Positions 24,737 to 32,686 of a stretch of DNA of 64,000 bases are shown here, in pieces. Origin of the DNA: Micromonospora ureilytica. Its GTDB lineage: Bacteria; Actinomycetota; Actinomycetes; Mycobacteriales; Micromonosporaceae. The position numbers and the translations under genes were made by a program. Within the stretch, counting starts at the first letter, position 1. Each line of letters opens with the position of its first letter. The DNA is taken from positions 62,001 to 126,000 of the forward strand of contig NZ_JADOTX010000001.1 of NCBI RefSeq assembly GCF_015751765.1, read 5' to 3'. Below the pieces are notes generated by a model. The model had not been told where the DNA came from. It worked only from the letters and a program-made list of their open reading frames with translations, and made no database searches.

Positions 24737-25048
24737 TCACTGCTCCTGACTGTCGAGGTGTCGTTCCAGGGCGTCCAGGTGTCGGGTCCAGAGCCGCCGG
24801 TACGGGTCGAGCCAGCTGTCGACGTCCCGCAGCGGGCCCGGGTCGAGGCGGTAGATCCGCTGTCGAGCGGCCGTTCGGCAGGTGACGAAGCCGGCGTCGC
24901 GAAGCACCCGCAGGTGTTTGGAGACGGCTGGCTGGCTGACTCCGAGCCCGTCGACCAGCTCGCCGACGCTGCGTTCGGCGTCGCGGAGCTGGTCGAGAAT
25001 CCTGCGTCGGGTGGGCTCGGCGAGGACGGTGAAGGCGTCGGTGGACAC
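24737..25048 (-). CDS. ArsR-family transcriptional regulator
   Basis: 103 residues with the winged-helix ArsR domain: FTVLAEPTRRRILDQLRDAE, SVGELVDGLGVSQPAVSKHL, RVLRDAGFVTCRTAARQRIY. The N-terminal metal-binding ELCVCDL motif is absent, so it is the SdpR-like, non-metal type usually paired with SRPBCC proteins. The GTG start at 25048 has no properly spaced ribosome site, but a TTGACA/GCATAT promoter ends 7 nt upstream, so the transcript is probably leaderless. Direct repeats in that promoter are likely its own operator. Confidence 0.92.
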   Translation of the reverse strand: MSTDAFTVLAEPTRRRILDQLRDAERSVGELVDGLGVSQPAVSKHLRVLRDAGFVTCRTAARQRIYRLDPGPLRDVDSWLDPYRRLWTRHLDALERHLDSQEQ

Positions 25049-25055
25049 CTCCCCA

Positions 25056-25098
25056 ATATGCCTCCTCGTTCATATGACTGTCAAAGCATACGACTGTC
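25056..25098 (-). promoter_or_regulatory. arsR promoter with 12-bp direct repeats
   Basis: On the minus strand TTGACA (25084-25079), 17-bp spacer and GCATAT (25061-25056) form a near-consensus promoter whose start point would fall at or next to the GTG of arsR. Two direct repeats CATATGACTGTC (25071-25082) and CATACGACTGTC (25087-25098), 16 bp apart, overlap the -35 box. They also lie upstream of the divergent LLM oxidoreductase gene. Confidence 0.6.
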
Positions 25099-25146
25099 GT
25101 CGGCGTCCCGACGCGGCGCCGCCCTGCGGCTCCCTATGCTCGGATC

Positions 25147-26076
25147 ATGGAACTTCGGATCTTCACCGAGCCCCAGCAGGGCGCCAGCTACGACCAGTTG
25201 CTCGCCGTCGCCCGCTGTGCCGAGGACGCCGGCTACGGCGCGTTCTTCCGGTCCGACCACTACCTGATGATGGGTGACGTGAGCGGCGAACCCGGCCCCA
25301 CCGACGCGTGGACCACGCTCGCCGGCCTGGCCCGGGACACCAGCCGTATCCGGCTCGGCACGTTGATGACCGCCGCCACCTTCCGGCTGCCCGGCCCGCT
25401 GGCGATCACCGTGGCGCAGGTCGACCAGATGAGCGGCGGCCGGGTGGAGTTGGGCATCGGCACCGGCTGGTACGCCGAGGAGCACAGCGCGTACGGCATC
25501 CCGTTCCCGCCGCTGGCCGAGCGGTTCGACCGGCTGGAGGAGCAGCTCGCCGTCATCACCGGGCTCTGGTCCACGCCGCCGGGGGAGCGGTTCGACCACG
25601 ACGGCCGGTACTACCCGGTCCGTGACTCGCCCGCCCTGCCCAAGCCCGTGCAGCAGCCGCGTCCACCGATCCTGCTCGGCGGGACGGGCCCGAAGCGCAC
25701 CCCTCGGCTGGCCGCCCGCTACGCCGACGAGTTCAACCTGCCGTTCGCCTCGGTGCCAAACACGGCTGCGCAGTTCGACCGCGTCCGCGCGGCCTGCGTC
25801 GAGATCGGTCGGGACCCGGCCGAGATGGTGTGGTCCAACGCCCTGGTGCTCTGCTGCGGGCGCGACGACGCCGAGGTGGCCCGCCGGGCCGCCGCCATCG
25901 GCCGCGAGCCGGACGAGCTGCGGGCCAACGGTCTGGCCGGGACACCCGCCGAGGTGCTGGACACCATCGGCCGGTACGCGGAGATCGGCAGCGAGCGGCT
26001 CTACCTCCAGGTGCTGGACCTCAGCGACCTGGAGCACCTGGAGCTGGTCGCCAGCGAGGTGATGGCGAAGCTCTGA
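25147..26076 (+). CDS. LLM-class (F420-type) flavin-dependent oxidoreductase
   Basis: 309 residues of the luciferase-like monooxygenase superfamily, the F420-dependent branch common in actinobacteria. Signatures: ARCAEDAGYGAFFRSDHYL, IRLGTLMTAATFRLPGPLA, VDQMSGGRVELGIGTGWYAE and the C-terminal GTPAEVLDTIGRYAEIGSER. The substrate is unknown. It is divergent from the ArsR-SRPBCC operon and shares its 98-bp control region, so it may be part of the same response. Confidence 0.9.
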   Translation: MELRIFTEPQQGASYDQLLAVARCAEDAGYGAFFRSDHYLMMGDVSGEPGPTDAWTTLAGLARDTSRIRLGTLMTAATFRLPGPLAITVAQVDQMSGGRVELGIGTGWYAEEHSAYGIPFPPLAERFDRLEEQLAVITGLWSTPPGERFDHDGRYYPVRDSPALPKPVQQPRPPILLGGTGPKRTPRLAARYADEFNLPFASVPNTAAQFDRVRAACVEIGRDPAEMVWSNALVLCCGRDDAEVARRAAAIGREPDELRANGLAGTPAEVLDTIGRYAEIGSERLYLQVLDLSDLEHLELVASEVMAKL

Positions 26077-26093
26077 GTCGACAGCGCCTCCGG

Positions 26094-26516
26094 TCAGGCG
26101 CGGTGGACGCCCGTCCCGACCGCGTTCGGATCGCCCAGCACGGTGTCCAGACGCCCGTCGTGGTCAGTGTCCACATAGGTGATGTCCGGGATGCCGTCGC
26201 CGTCCACGTCGATCTGGACGACGTCGGCGACACCGTCACCGTCGAGGTCGGTGACCACCTCCACCGAGCCGTCCAGGTGGCGGGTCACGATCGACTGCGC
26301 GCCCGGAGCGCGCGGTGGCGGGCCGGGCGCCGGCACCGGCGTCGGAGCGGGCGCGGGTGCCGGTGTCGGTCGAGGGCCGGGAGTGGGTGACGGGTGGCTC
26401 GGAAACCCGTCGGCCGGCGGCGCGCTGGCCTGCTCGACCTCGGTGCCGGTCGGGTCCAGCTCCTCCTCGGAGGGGAAGACGTCACCTCGTGCGGCCGGAT
26501 CGCGGTAGCTGCTCAT
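26094..26516 (-). CDS. Pro-rich protein with calcium-binding-type Asp repeats
   Basis: About 140 residues from ATG 26516 (a GTG at 26549 is also in frame). A Pro/Ala-rich middle section (PTPAPAPAPTPVPAPGP) leads to three DxDxDG-type loops, DLDGDGVADVV, DVDGDGIPDIT and DTDHDGRLDTV, the pattern of dockerin/EF-hand-like or thrombospondin-type calcium sites. No signal peptide is seen, so its location is uncertain. No family assignment is made. It is divergent from the PH-like membrane protein gene. Confidence 0.65.
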   Translation of the reverse strand: MSSYRDPAARGDVFPSEEELDPTGTEVEQASAPPADGFPSHPSPTPGPRPTPAPAPAPTPVPAPGPPPRAPGAQSIVTRHLDGSVEVVTDLDGDGVADVVQIDVDGDGIPDITYVDTDHDGRLDTVLGDPNAVGTGVHRA

Positions 26517-26636
26517 GGGCGTAGGGTTCCCCGACGACGACGAGAACAACCGTGCCCGATCGACCGGTGTCCTTGGTGCCCGGTCTGGCGGAAGATGTCG
26601 GGACCGACGCCACGGTCATGAAACGGGGGTCCGAGC

Positions 26637-27389
26637 GTGGAATTGCGCCGGAATCGGGGGGCCCGTGCGCTCGCCCTGGTGTGCGTACTCGGTGGAGTGC
26701 TCTTGTTGGTCTATCCCAGCGACGGCGCCCTGCTACGAACGATCATCGCGGTGGGGGCGATCGCGCTCGGCGTTGTGGTGCTGGTCAGCGCTCTGCGGCC
26801 GTTCCGGTTCGGGATCCATGCGGACGGGCTCAGCATCCGGCGGCCCGGCCTGCGCCGGGAGATCCGGTGGGCCGAGGTCGCCACGCTGGTGCTCGACGAG
26901 CCACCGCGACGCGACGGCTACGCGAAACCGCCACGACTGCTGCTGGTGCCGGCGCAGGGTGTGCCGAGTGAGCTGGTGACCGCCCGCCACCCGCTCGACG
27001 GCCGCCCCGCCATCGAGCTGCTCGTCCTCGACCAGGTCCGCGAGCAGCCCGAGCAGGTGTCCGCCGCGCTCGCCCGCCACGCCGGAGACCGGTTCGTCGA
27101 CCTGCTCGCGCTGCGTCGCGCCGCCTTCGAGGCCCCGGAGCTCACTGTCGGCCTGCGCGGCTACCAGATGGACCGGGTCGACCGGTTGATCCGACGCGGC
27201 CAGGACGCGCTGATGTCCGGGGACGCGTCGGCCCGGCAGGCGGCCCGGGGGGAGATCGAACGCGCCACCTCGGCCGGTCTGCCGATCGCCCAACGTGGTT
27301 ACAGCACCTTCCAGACGGATACGGTTCTGGGCGCCCTCGTCACCGCGTTGGCCGACCACCAGAGCACCGATCGGGAGACCGCCACATGA
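26637..27389 (+). CDS. Membrane protein with PH-like and DivIVA-like segments
   Basis: 250 residues, GTG 26637 with GGGGG upstream. Two N-terminal membrane spans (LALVCVLGGVLLLVY, IIAVGAIALGVVVLVSALRP) precede a bacterial-PH-like region (FGIHADGLSIRRPGLRREIR, WAEVATLVLDEP). The C-terminal part contains GLRGYQMDRVDRLIRRGQDA, a motif of DivIVA-domain proteins. Function unknown. Its stop overlaps the ATG of the alditol oxidase gene (ATGA), so the two are translated together. Confidence 0.7.
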   Translation: MELRRNRGARALALVCVLGGVLLLVYPSDGALLRTIIAVGAIALGVVVLVSALRPFRFGIHADGLSIRRPGLRREIRWAEVATLVLDEPPRRDGYAKPPRLLLVPAQGVPSELVTARHPLDGRPAIELLVLDQVREQPEQVSAALARHAGDRFVDLLALRRAAFEAPELTVGLRGYQMDRVDRLIRRGQDALMSGDASARQAARGEIERATSAGLPIAQRGYSTFQTDTVLGALVTALADHQSTDRETAT

Positions 27390-28657
27390 CCGCGCAGGGA
27401 TCGCACGCCGCGTCGACCACTGACGTTCCGCGCCGCAACTGGGCCGGCAACGTGCGATACGCCGCGAAGGCGTTCCACCGGCCCACCTCCGTCGACGAAC
27501 TGCGTCGGCTCGTCGACGGCAGCAGCCGGATCCGGGCGGTGGGCAGTGGGCACTCCTTCAACCGTCTCGGTGACACCGACGGCGACCTGGTCAGCCTCGC
27601 CGGGCTGCCCCCGGTCATCGAGGTGGACCACGAGCGCGGGCAGGTCACCGTGAGCGGCGCGCTGCGCTACGGCGACGTGGCCCGACAGCTGCACACCCAG
27701 GGGTACGCGCTGGCCAACCTCGCCTCGCTGCCGCACATCTCGGTGGCCGGAGCGGTGGCCACCGCCACCCACGGCTCCGGCCAGACCCACGGCAACCTGG
27801 CCAGCGCGGTCGCCGGCCTGGAGCTGGTCACCGCCGACGGCGATCTGCTCCGGGTCGACCGTGACACCGACGCCTTCGCCGGCATGGTGGTGGGGCTCGG
27901 CGCGCTCGGCCTGGTCACCCGCGTCACAGTGGACGTCGTGCCGACCTTCGCGCTGCGGCAGTACGTACGCCTCGACCTCGACCGGACGGCGCTGGACGAG
28001 GCGCTCGGCTCGGCGTACAACGTGAGTGTCTTCACCGACTTCCGTACGCCCCGGTTGCGTGAGGTGTGGCGCAAACAGCTTGCGGACCAGCCGCCACCCC
28101 CGGCGGACTGGCTGGGCACCACCGCCGCCGACCAGCCCCGACACCCGGTCCTCGGAATGCCGGCGGAGAACTGCACCCCGCAGCTCGGCGAGCCGGGCCC
28201 GTGGCACGAGCGGCTACCGCACTTCAAGCTCGGCTTCACCCCGAGCAGCGGCGACGAACTGCAGTCCGAGTACCACGTCGCGCGTACGGCGGCGGCCGAC
28301 GCGCTCGCCGCGCTGGACGACGTGGCGGACCTGATCGCCCCGGTGCTGCTGGTGTCCGAGCTGCGTACCGTCGCGGCCGACGAGCTGTGGCTCAGCCCGA
28401 ACTACCGGCGGGACAGCTTCGTGCTGCACTTCACCTGGGTCGACGACACCGCGGCGGTGCTGCCGGTGGTGGCCGCGGTGGAGGAACGCCTGGCGCCCTT
28501 CGCGCCCCGCCCACACTGGGGCAAGGTCTTCGTCACCGACCCGGCCGAGTTGTCCACCCGCTACCCGAGGTACGCCGACTTCGCCGCGCTCCAAACCAAC
28601 CTGGACCCGAAGGGCAAGTTCCGCACCGACGCCCTGGACCGCTACTTCCCCCGCTGA
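27386..28657 (+). CDS. Alditol oxidase-like FAD-linked oxidase (VAO family)
   Basis: 423 residues, closely resembling Streptomyces alditol oxidase AldO, which oxidises sugar alcohols such as xylitol and sorbitol with O2, giving H2O2. Seen: NWAGNVRYAAKAFHRP, the covalent-FAD histidine motif GSGHSFN (H56), LPHISVAGAVATATHGSG, the active-site segment SELRTVAADELWLSP (Glu, Arg) and HWGKVF (Lys). D-arabinono-1,4-lactone oxidase is a sister group, but the overall match favours AldO. It is coupled to the upstream membrane protein and its 3' end overlaps the convergent protease gene by 16 bp. Confidence 0.88.
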   Translation: MTAQGSHAASTTDVPRRNWAGNVRYAAKAFHRPTSVDELRRLVDGSSRIRAVGSGHSFNRLGDTDGDLVSLAGLPPVIEVDHERGQVTVSGALRYGDVARQLHTQGYALANLASLPHISVAGAVATATHGSGQTHGNLASAVAGLELVTADGDLLRVDRDTDAFAGMVVGLGALGLVTRVTVDVVPTFALRQYVRLDLDRTALDEALGSAYNVSVFTDFRTPRLREVWRKQLADQPPPPADWLGTTAADQPRHPVLGMPAENCTPQLGEPGPWHERLPHFKLGFTPSSGDELQSEYHVARTAAADALAALDDVADLIAPVLLVSELRTVAADELWLSPNYRRDSFVLHFTWVDDTAAVLPVVAAVEERLAPFAPRPHWGKVFVTDPAELSTRYPRYADFAALQTNLDPKGKFRTDALDRYFPR

Positions 28658-29787
28658 CCGCCCTGGCCAACCAGGGTGCCGCGTTGGACGGCTCGGCTGA
28701 TGTCGCTGGGGGAGACTATGCCGGTCAGGTGGCCGTCCTCGGTCACCACCAGGGCTCGGCCGTCGGCGCACTCGGTGAGCCGGGGGAGTAGGTCGTTGAG
28801 CTGTTCACCGGGCTGGGCCAGCACCAGTTCGTCGGCTCGGCAGGCCACCTCGGCCAGCGTGGTCGATGCCCGCCGCTCGGGCGGTACGCCCCGCACCCGG
28901 TCGACGGTGACCAGACCGGTCGGCCGGCCGTCCTCGGTCAGCGGCAGCGCCGAATGCCGGTACGCGAACAGGTAGTTGTCGACGAAGTCCGCGACAGTCA
29001 TCTGCGCCGAGGCGGTCTGCGGTTGCGAGGTCATCACGTCGCCCACCCGGATCCCGCGCAGCGCGTTGCCGGTGCGGGCCTGCCGTTCCTCCATCCCGGC
29101 CGCGCCGATCAGGAACCAGCCGATCAGGGCCAGCCAGAGCCCGCCGAAACCGACCCCGGACAGGAACTGCCACAAACCCAGGCCGATCAGCAGCACACCC
29201 AGCACCCAGCCGGCCCGGGCGGCGACCACTGACGCGCGGGTCCGGTCGCCGGTGGCCTTCCAGACCGCGGCGCGCAGCAACCGACCACCGTCCAGGGGCG
29301 CGGCCGGCAGCACGTTGAAGACGGCCAGCAGCACGTTGATGCCGGCCAGCCAGGCCACCGCCCCGAACAGCAGCCCGCCCTGCCCGGCCAGCGCGAGCAA
29401 CGCCGCGATGGCACCGAAGAACGCCCCGATCAGCAGGCTGACCAACGGGCCGACGCCCGCGATCCGCAACTCCGCGCCCGGGTCACGCGGCTCACCCCGC
29501 AACTCGGCGACGCCACCGAACAGCCACAGCGTGATGCCGTCGACCTCCAGCCCGTTGCGTTTGGCGACGATCGCGTGCGAGACCTCGTGGGCGAGCAGGC
29601 CGACGAAGAAGACCACCGCCGCGGCCAGCCCGGCGACCACGTACGCCACTGACGAGCGGTCGGGGTACGAGCGGGGGAACTGGTTCGCGGCCAACCCCCA
29701 CGCGATCAACGCGAAGATGACCAGCACGCTCCAGTTGACGCCTACCGGAACCCCCGCGACCCGGCCAAGCCGGAAACTGGCCCTCAT
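28642..29787 (-). CDS. Site-2 protease family (M50) membrane protease with CBS domains
   Basis: 381 residues. About six membrane spans contain the zinc protease motif HEVSH (67-71) and the second ligand motif NVLPAAPLDGG (158-168, D166). Residues about 250-370 form a CBS pair (VGDVMTSQPQTASAQMTVAD, LPLTEDGRPTGLVTVDRVRG, ALVVTEDGHLTGIVSPSDIS) that may sense adenylate ligands. Such rhomboid-unrelated intramembrane proteases cut membrane-spanning substrates, for example anti-sigma factors. Start ATG 29787 has GGTGGG directly adjacent, so a leaderless message is possible. Confidence 0.9.
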   Translation of the reverse strand: MRASFRLGRVAGVPVGVNWSVLVIFALIAWGLAANQFPRSYPDRSSVAYVVAGLAAAVVFFVGLLAHEVSHAIVAKRNGLEVDGITLWLFGGVAELRGEPRDPGAELRIAGVGPLVSLLIGAFFGAIAALLALAGQGGLLFGAVAWLAGINVLLAVFNVLPAAPLDGGRLLRAAVWKATGDRTRASVVAARAGWVLGVLLIGLGLWQFLSGVGFGGLWLALIGWFLIGAAGMEERQARTGNALRGIRVGDVMTSQPQTASAQMTVADFVDNYLFAYRHSALPLTEDGRPTGLVTVDRVRGVPPERRASTTLAEVACRADELVLAQPGEQLNDLLPRLTECADGRALVVTEDGHLTGIVSPSDISRAVQRGTLVGQGGQRGK

Positions 29788-29875
29788 CCCACCGGGATAC
29801 CCCAGGCGGGCCCGCCCATGCCAAACCCGGCTGAGCCGCCCTCTCACGTTCGGCAACTGACGCCAGCTTCACTGT

Positions 29876-29923
29876 GAGCGTGATGACTCTGAGGCATATT
29901 GATGCCTGAGAGTCATCACGCTC
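29876..29923 (-). terminator. Long hairpin, member of a repeated terminator-like family
   Basis: 22-bp arms (29876-29897 and 29902-29923) with one mismatch and an ATTG loop. It lies 33 bp downstream of the alpha/beta hydrolase stop on the minus strand. One arm contains ATGCCTGAGAGTCATCAC, which matches 16 of 18 positions of an arm of the hairpin at 58277-58317, so the element recurs. Confidence 0.75.
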
Positions 29924-29955
29924 GTTAGCACCCCTCTTCTCAGCTCCGGCGCGGT

Positions 29956-30810
29956 TCAGCGGCGGGGGGTTTCGCTGGCGATGGTCGCTTCCCGGGGCAG
30001 GGCCGCCGCGCGCAGCGCCCAGTCCAGCGCGTAGTCGGCGATCTGCTCCCAGCCGTCCTGGCCGACGGTGAAGTGTGACCGGCCGGCGAACTGCTCGTAC
30101 GCGGTGAGGGCCCGGGACTTCTGGTAGAGCCCGGCGTTGGCGCGGACCACCGACGCAGGCACCACGTGGTCGACCTCGCCGGCCATCAGCAGCAGCGGTG
30201 CCCGGTCGTTGCGCCCGAAGTCGACCCGGGCCGGCGAGCGTGGGTCGAGGTTGGCGAAAGCACCCTCGAAGAAGACCCGTCCGGCGCCGGGGACGGCGTA
30301 GCGCTGCCAGGCCCGGTCGGAGTCCTCGCGGCTCATCGTGTTGCCGAAGGCGTAGGCGAAGTCGTCCGGGGTGAACGGGACGGCCTTGTTCCGGTTGGCG
30401 GGGCTGCGCAGGATCGGGAAGCCGGAGCGCAGCTGACTCAGCGGCACCTTGAGCACCCCCTTGATCGCCGCGGGGTGCACTCCCACCACCGCCGCGCCGA
30501 GACCCCGGTCGGCGAGGACCTGGGCGAACAGACCGCCGAACGAGTGCCCCATGATGATCGGCGGTCGGGGCAGCGCCCGGATGATCTTGTCGTAGTGCGC
30601 GACGATCGTGGCCATGCTCTGCTCAGCGATCGGGCCGGGGTCGTCGCGCAACTGCTCCACGGACCGGTCCATGCCGGGCCAGGCAGGGGCGATGACGTGC
30701 ATGCCGCGCTCGGTGTACCGCTGGGCCCAACCCTCCCAGCTGCGTGGCGTCATCCAGAGTCCGTGGATCAGCACGACCGTGTCGACCTGACCCTGCGGCG
30801 TGGCACCCAT
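29956..30810 (-). CDS. Alpha/beta hydrolase
   Basis: 284 residues, ATG 30810 after GGGAGGA. Alpha/beta-hydrolase hallmarks: oxyanion segment VVLIHGLWMTPRSWEGW, nucleophile elbow IIMGHSFGG (S90), acid in LLMAGEVDHVVP and catalytic His in FAGRSHFTVGQDGWEQIADY. The substrate is unknown; the type is common in actinobacteria and fungi as an esterase/lipase-like protein. It is divergent from the ABC exporter genes and followed by a long hairpin. Confidence 0.9.
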   Translation of the reverse strand: MGATPQGQVDTVVLIHGLWMTPRSWEGWAQRYTERGMHVIAPAWPGMDRSVEQLRDDPGPIAEQSMATIVAHYDKIIRALPRPPIIMGHSFGGLFAQVLADRGLGAAVVGVHPAAIKGVLKVPLSQLRSGFPILRSPANRNKAVPFTPDDFAYAFGNTMSREDSDRAWQRYAVPGAGRVFFEGAFANLDPRSPARVDFGRNDRAPLLLMAGEVDHVVPASVVRANAGLYQKSRALTAYEQFAGRSHFTVGQDGWEQIADYALDWALRAAALPREATIASETPRR

Positions 30811-30961
30811 CGCGTCCTCCCGGTGTCGCGGCGTTCGGCCCGGCGGTTACCCGCTGTCGGGCCGGGAAACCCTCCGGGAAACGGGCCCCTGACAAATGTC
30901 ACGGTCGGGGCGTGACGACCGCTCCGGGCATCGGGGTACGCGCTGCCGGAGCATCAGTGAC

Positions 30962-31861
30962 ATGACCAGTACGCATCCGGCTGTCGAGTTGGACGGCCTC
31001 ACCAAGAGCTTCGGCGCTGTCACCGCTGTCGACGGGTTGAGCCTACGGGTGCAGCCCGGCGAGGTGGTGGCGTTCCTCGGCCCGAACGGCGCAGGCAAGA
31101 CCACCACCATCGACATGCTGCTCGGGCTGTCCCGCCCGGACACCGGCACCGTCCGGGTCCTCGGCGGCACCCCGGACGACGCGGTGGCCCGAGGTCGGGT
31201 CGCGGCCGTGCTCCAGACTGGTGGGCTGCTCAAGGACCTGACAGTGGGCGAGACGGTGCGGATGACCTCCCACTTCTACCGGCACACCCGCCCGGCGGCG
31301 GAGGTGCTGGAGCGGGCCGGTATCACCGACATCGCCGACCGGGTGGTCGGGCGCTGCTCGGGTGGTCAGCAGCAGCGACTGCGCTTCGCGTTGGCCCTGC
31401 TGCCCGACCCGGACCTGATGGTGCTCGACGAGCCGACCACAGGCATGGACGTCGAGGGTCGGCGGGACTTCTGGCAGGCCCTACGCCGCGACGCTCGGGG
31501 CGGACGGACCGTCATCTTCGCCACCCACTACCTGGACGAGGCGGACGCGTACGCCGACCGGATCGTGCTGGTCCGGCAGGGTCGCATCGTCGCCGACGGC
31601 ACCACCGCCGAGATCAAGAACCTGGCCGCCGGCCGTACGGTGCGGGCCACCCTGCCCGGCGCCGACCAGGCCGCCCTCGCCGCGCTGCCCGGCGTGGACG
31701 CCGTGGAGGTGCGCGGCGACAGCGTGCTGGTGCGGACCGGCGACTCGGACGCGATTGCCCGGCACCTGCTGACCAGGACCGCCGCCCGGGACGTCGAGAT
31801 CACCTCCCGCAACCTCGAGGACGCCTTCCTCGCCCTGACCACCGCGCAGACCGGAGCCTGA
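30962..31861 (+). CDS. ABC transporter ATP-binding protein (DrrA-type)
   Basis: 299 residues with Walker A GPNGAGKTTT, Q-loop VLQTGGLLKD, signature CSGGQQQR, Walker B LMVLDEPTTGMD and switch ATHYLDEAD. The C-terminal extension (about 215-299) ending RNLEDAFLALT is typical of drug/antibiotic-resistance exporters of the DrrA group. It is followed 1 nt later by its permease and then by a two-component system, the common actinobacterial layout in which the kinase senses what the exporter handles. The substrate is not known. Confidence 0.93.
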   Translation: MTSTHPAVELDGLTKSFGAVTAVDGLSLRVQPGEVVAFLGPNGAGKTTTIDMLLGLSRPDTGTVRVLGGTPDDAVARGRVAAVLQTGGLLKDLTVGETVRMTSHFYRHTRPAAEVLERAGITDIADRVVGRCSGGQQQRLRFALALLPDPDLMVLDEPTTGMDVEGRRDFWQALRRDARGGRTVIFATHYLDEADAYADRIVLVRQGRIVADGTTAEIKNLAAGRTVRATLPGADQAALAALPGVDAVEVRGDSVLVRTGDSDAIARHLLTRTAARDVEITSRNLEDAFLALTTAQTGA

Positions 31862-31862
31862 G

Positions 31863-32669
31863 ATGACCACCTCCACCTCCACCCCCACCCGCGCCGGTGC
31901 CCCCGCGCCGGACCGTCGGCTGCCCGCGCTGGGCGGGTTCGCCCCGGGCGCCCTGCTCATCGAGCTGCGCCGGGTGCTGCGCAACCGCCGCACCCTCGCC
32001 TTCACGCTGATCATGCCGGGCGTCTTCTTCCTCATCTTCGGCCTGCCGCAGGGCGGGCAGTCACTGGACAACGGTCGGCCGGTGACGGCGTACGTCATGA
32101 TCAGCCTGGCCGTGTACGCGGCAATGGTGGCGACCACCAGCGTCGGCGGTGCGGTGGCCACCGAGCGGGCGCTGGGTTGGAGCCGGCAGCTGCGGCTCAC
32201 CCCGCTACGCCCGGCGGCGTACGTGGCGACGAAGCTGATCACCGCGATGAGCCTCGGTCTGTTCGCTGTCGTCGTCGAGTTCCTGGTGGGCGCCGTGGCC
32301 GGCGTCCGCGTCCCGGCGTACGTCTGGCTGCTGTCCGGGCTCGCCGCCTGGGTCGGCTCGCTGGTCTTCGCCGCGTTCGGTCTCTTCATCGGCTACCTGG
32401 CGCCGGCGGAGAACGTCATGCAGATCATCGGCCCGGTGCTGGCGGTGCTGGCCATGTTCGGCGGGCTGTTCGTCCCGGTCGAGGTGCTGCCGGACGTGCT
32501 CCAGCAGGTCGCGAAGTTCACCCCGGTGTACGGCATGGGTGTGCTGGCCCGCGCCCCACTAACGGGTGACGGGGTGAGCATGGCGGCGGTGGCCAACCTC
32601 GTCGTCTGGGCGCTGCTCTTCGGCGTCGGCGCGGCCCGGCTGTTCCGCCGGGACACCGCGCGGGTCTGA
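31863..32669 (+). CDS. ABC-2 type transporter permease
   Basis: 268 residues, ATG one base after the ATPase stop region. Six membrane spans, among them LAFTLIMPGVFFLIFGLP, VMISLAVYAAMVATTSVGGA and VMQIIGPVLAVLAMFGGLFV followed by VLPDVLQQVAKFTPVYGM, the conserved ABC-2 region. It forms the membrane half of the exporter with the preceding ATPase. Confidence 0.92.
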   Translation: MTTSTSTPTRAGAPAPDRRLPALGGFAPGALLIELRRVLRNRRTLAFTLIMPGVFFLIFGLPQGGQSLDNGRPVTAYVMISLAVYAAMVATTSVGGAVATERALGWSRQLRLTPLRPAAYVATKLITAMSLGLFAVVVEFLVGAVAGVRVPAYVWLLSGLAAWVGSLVFAAFGLFIGYLAPAENVMQIIGPVLAVLAMFGGLFVPVEVLPDVLQQVAKFTPVYGMGVLARAPLTGDGVSMAAVANLVVWALLFGVGAARLFRRDTARV

Positions 32670-32686
32670 CCGGCCGGGCCGATAGC

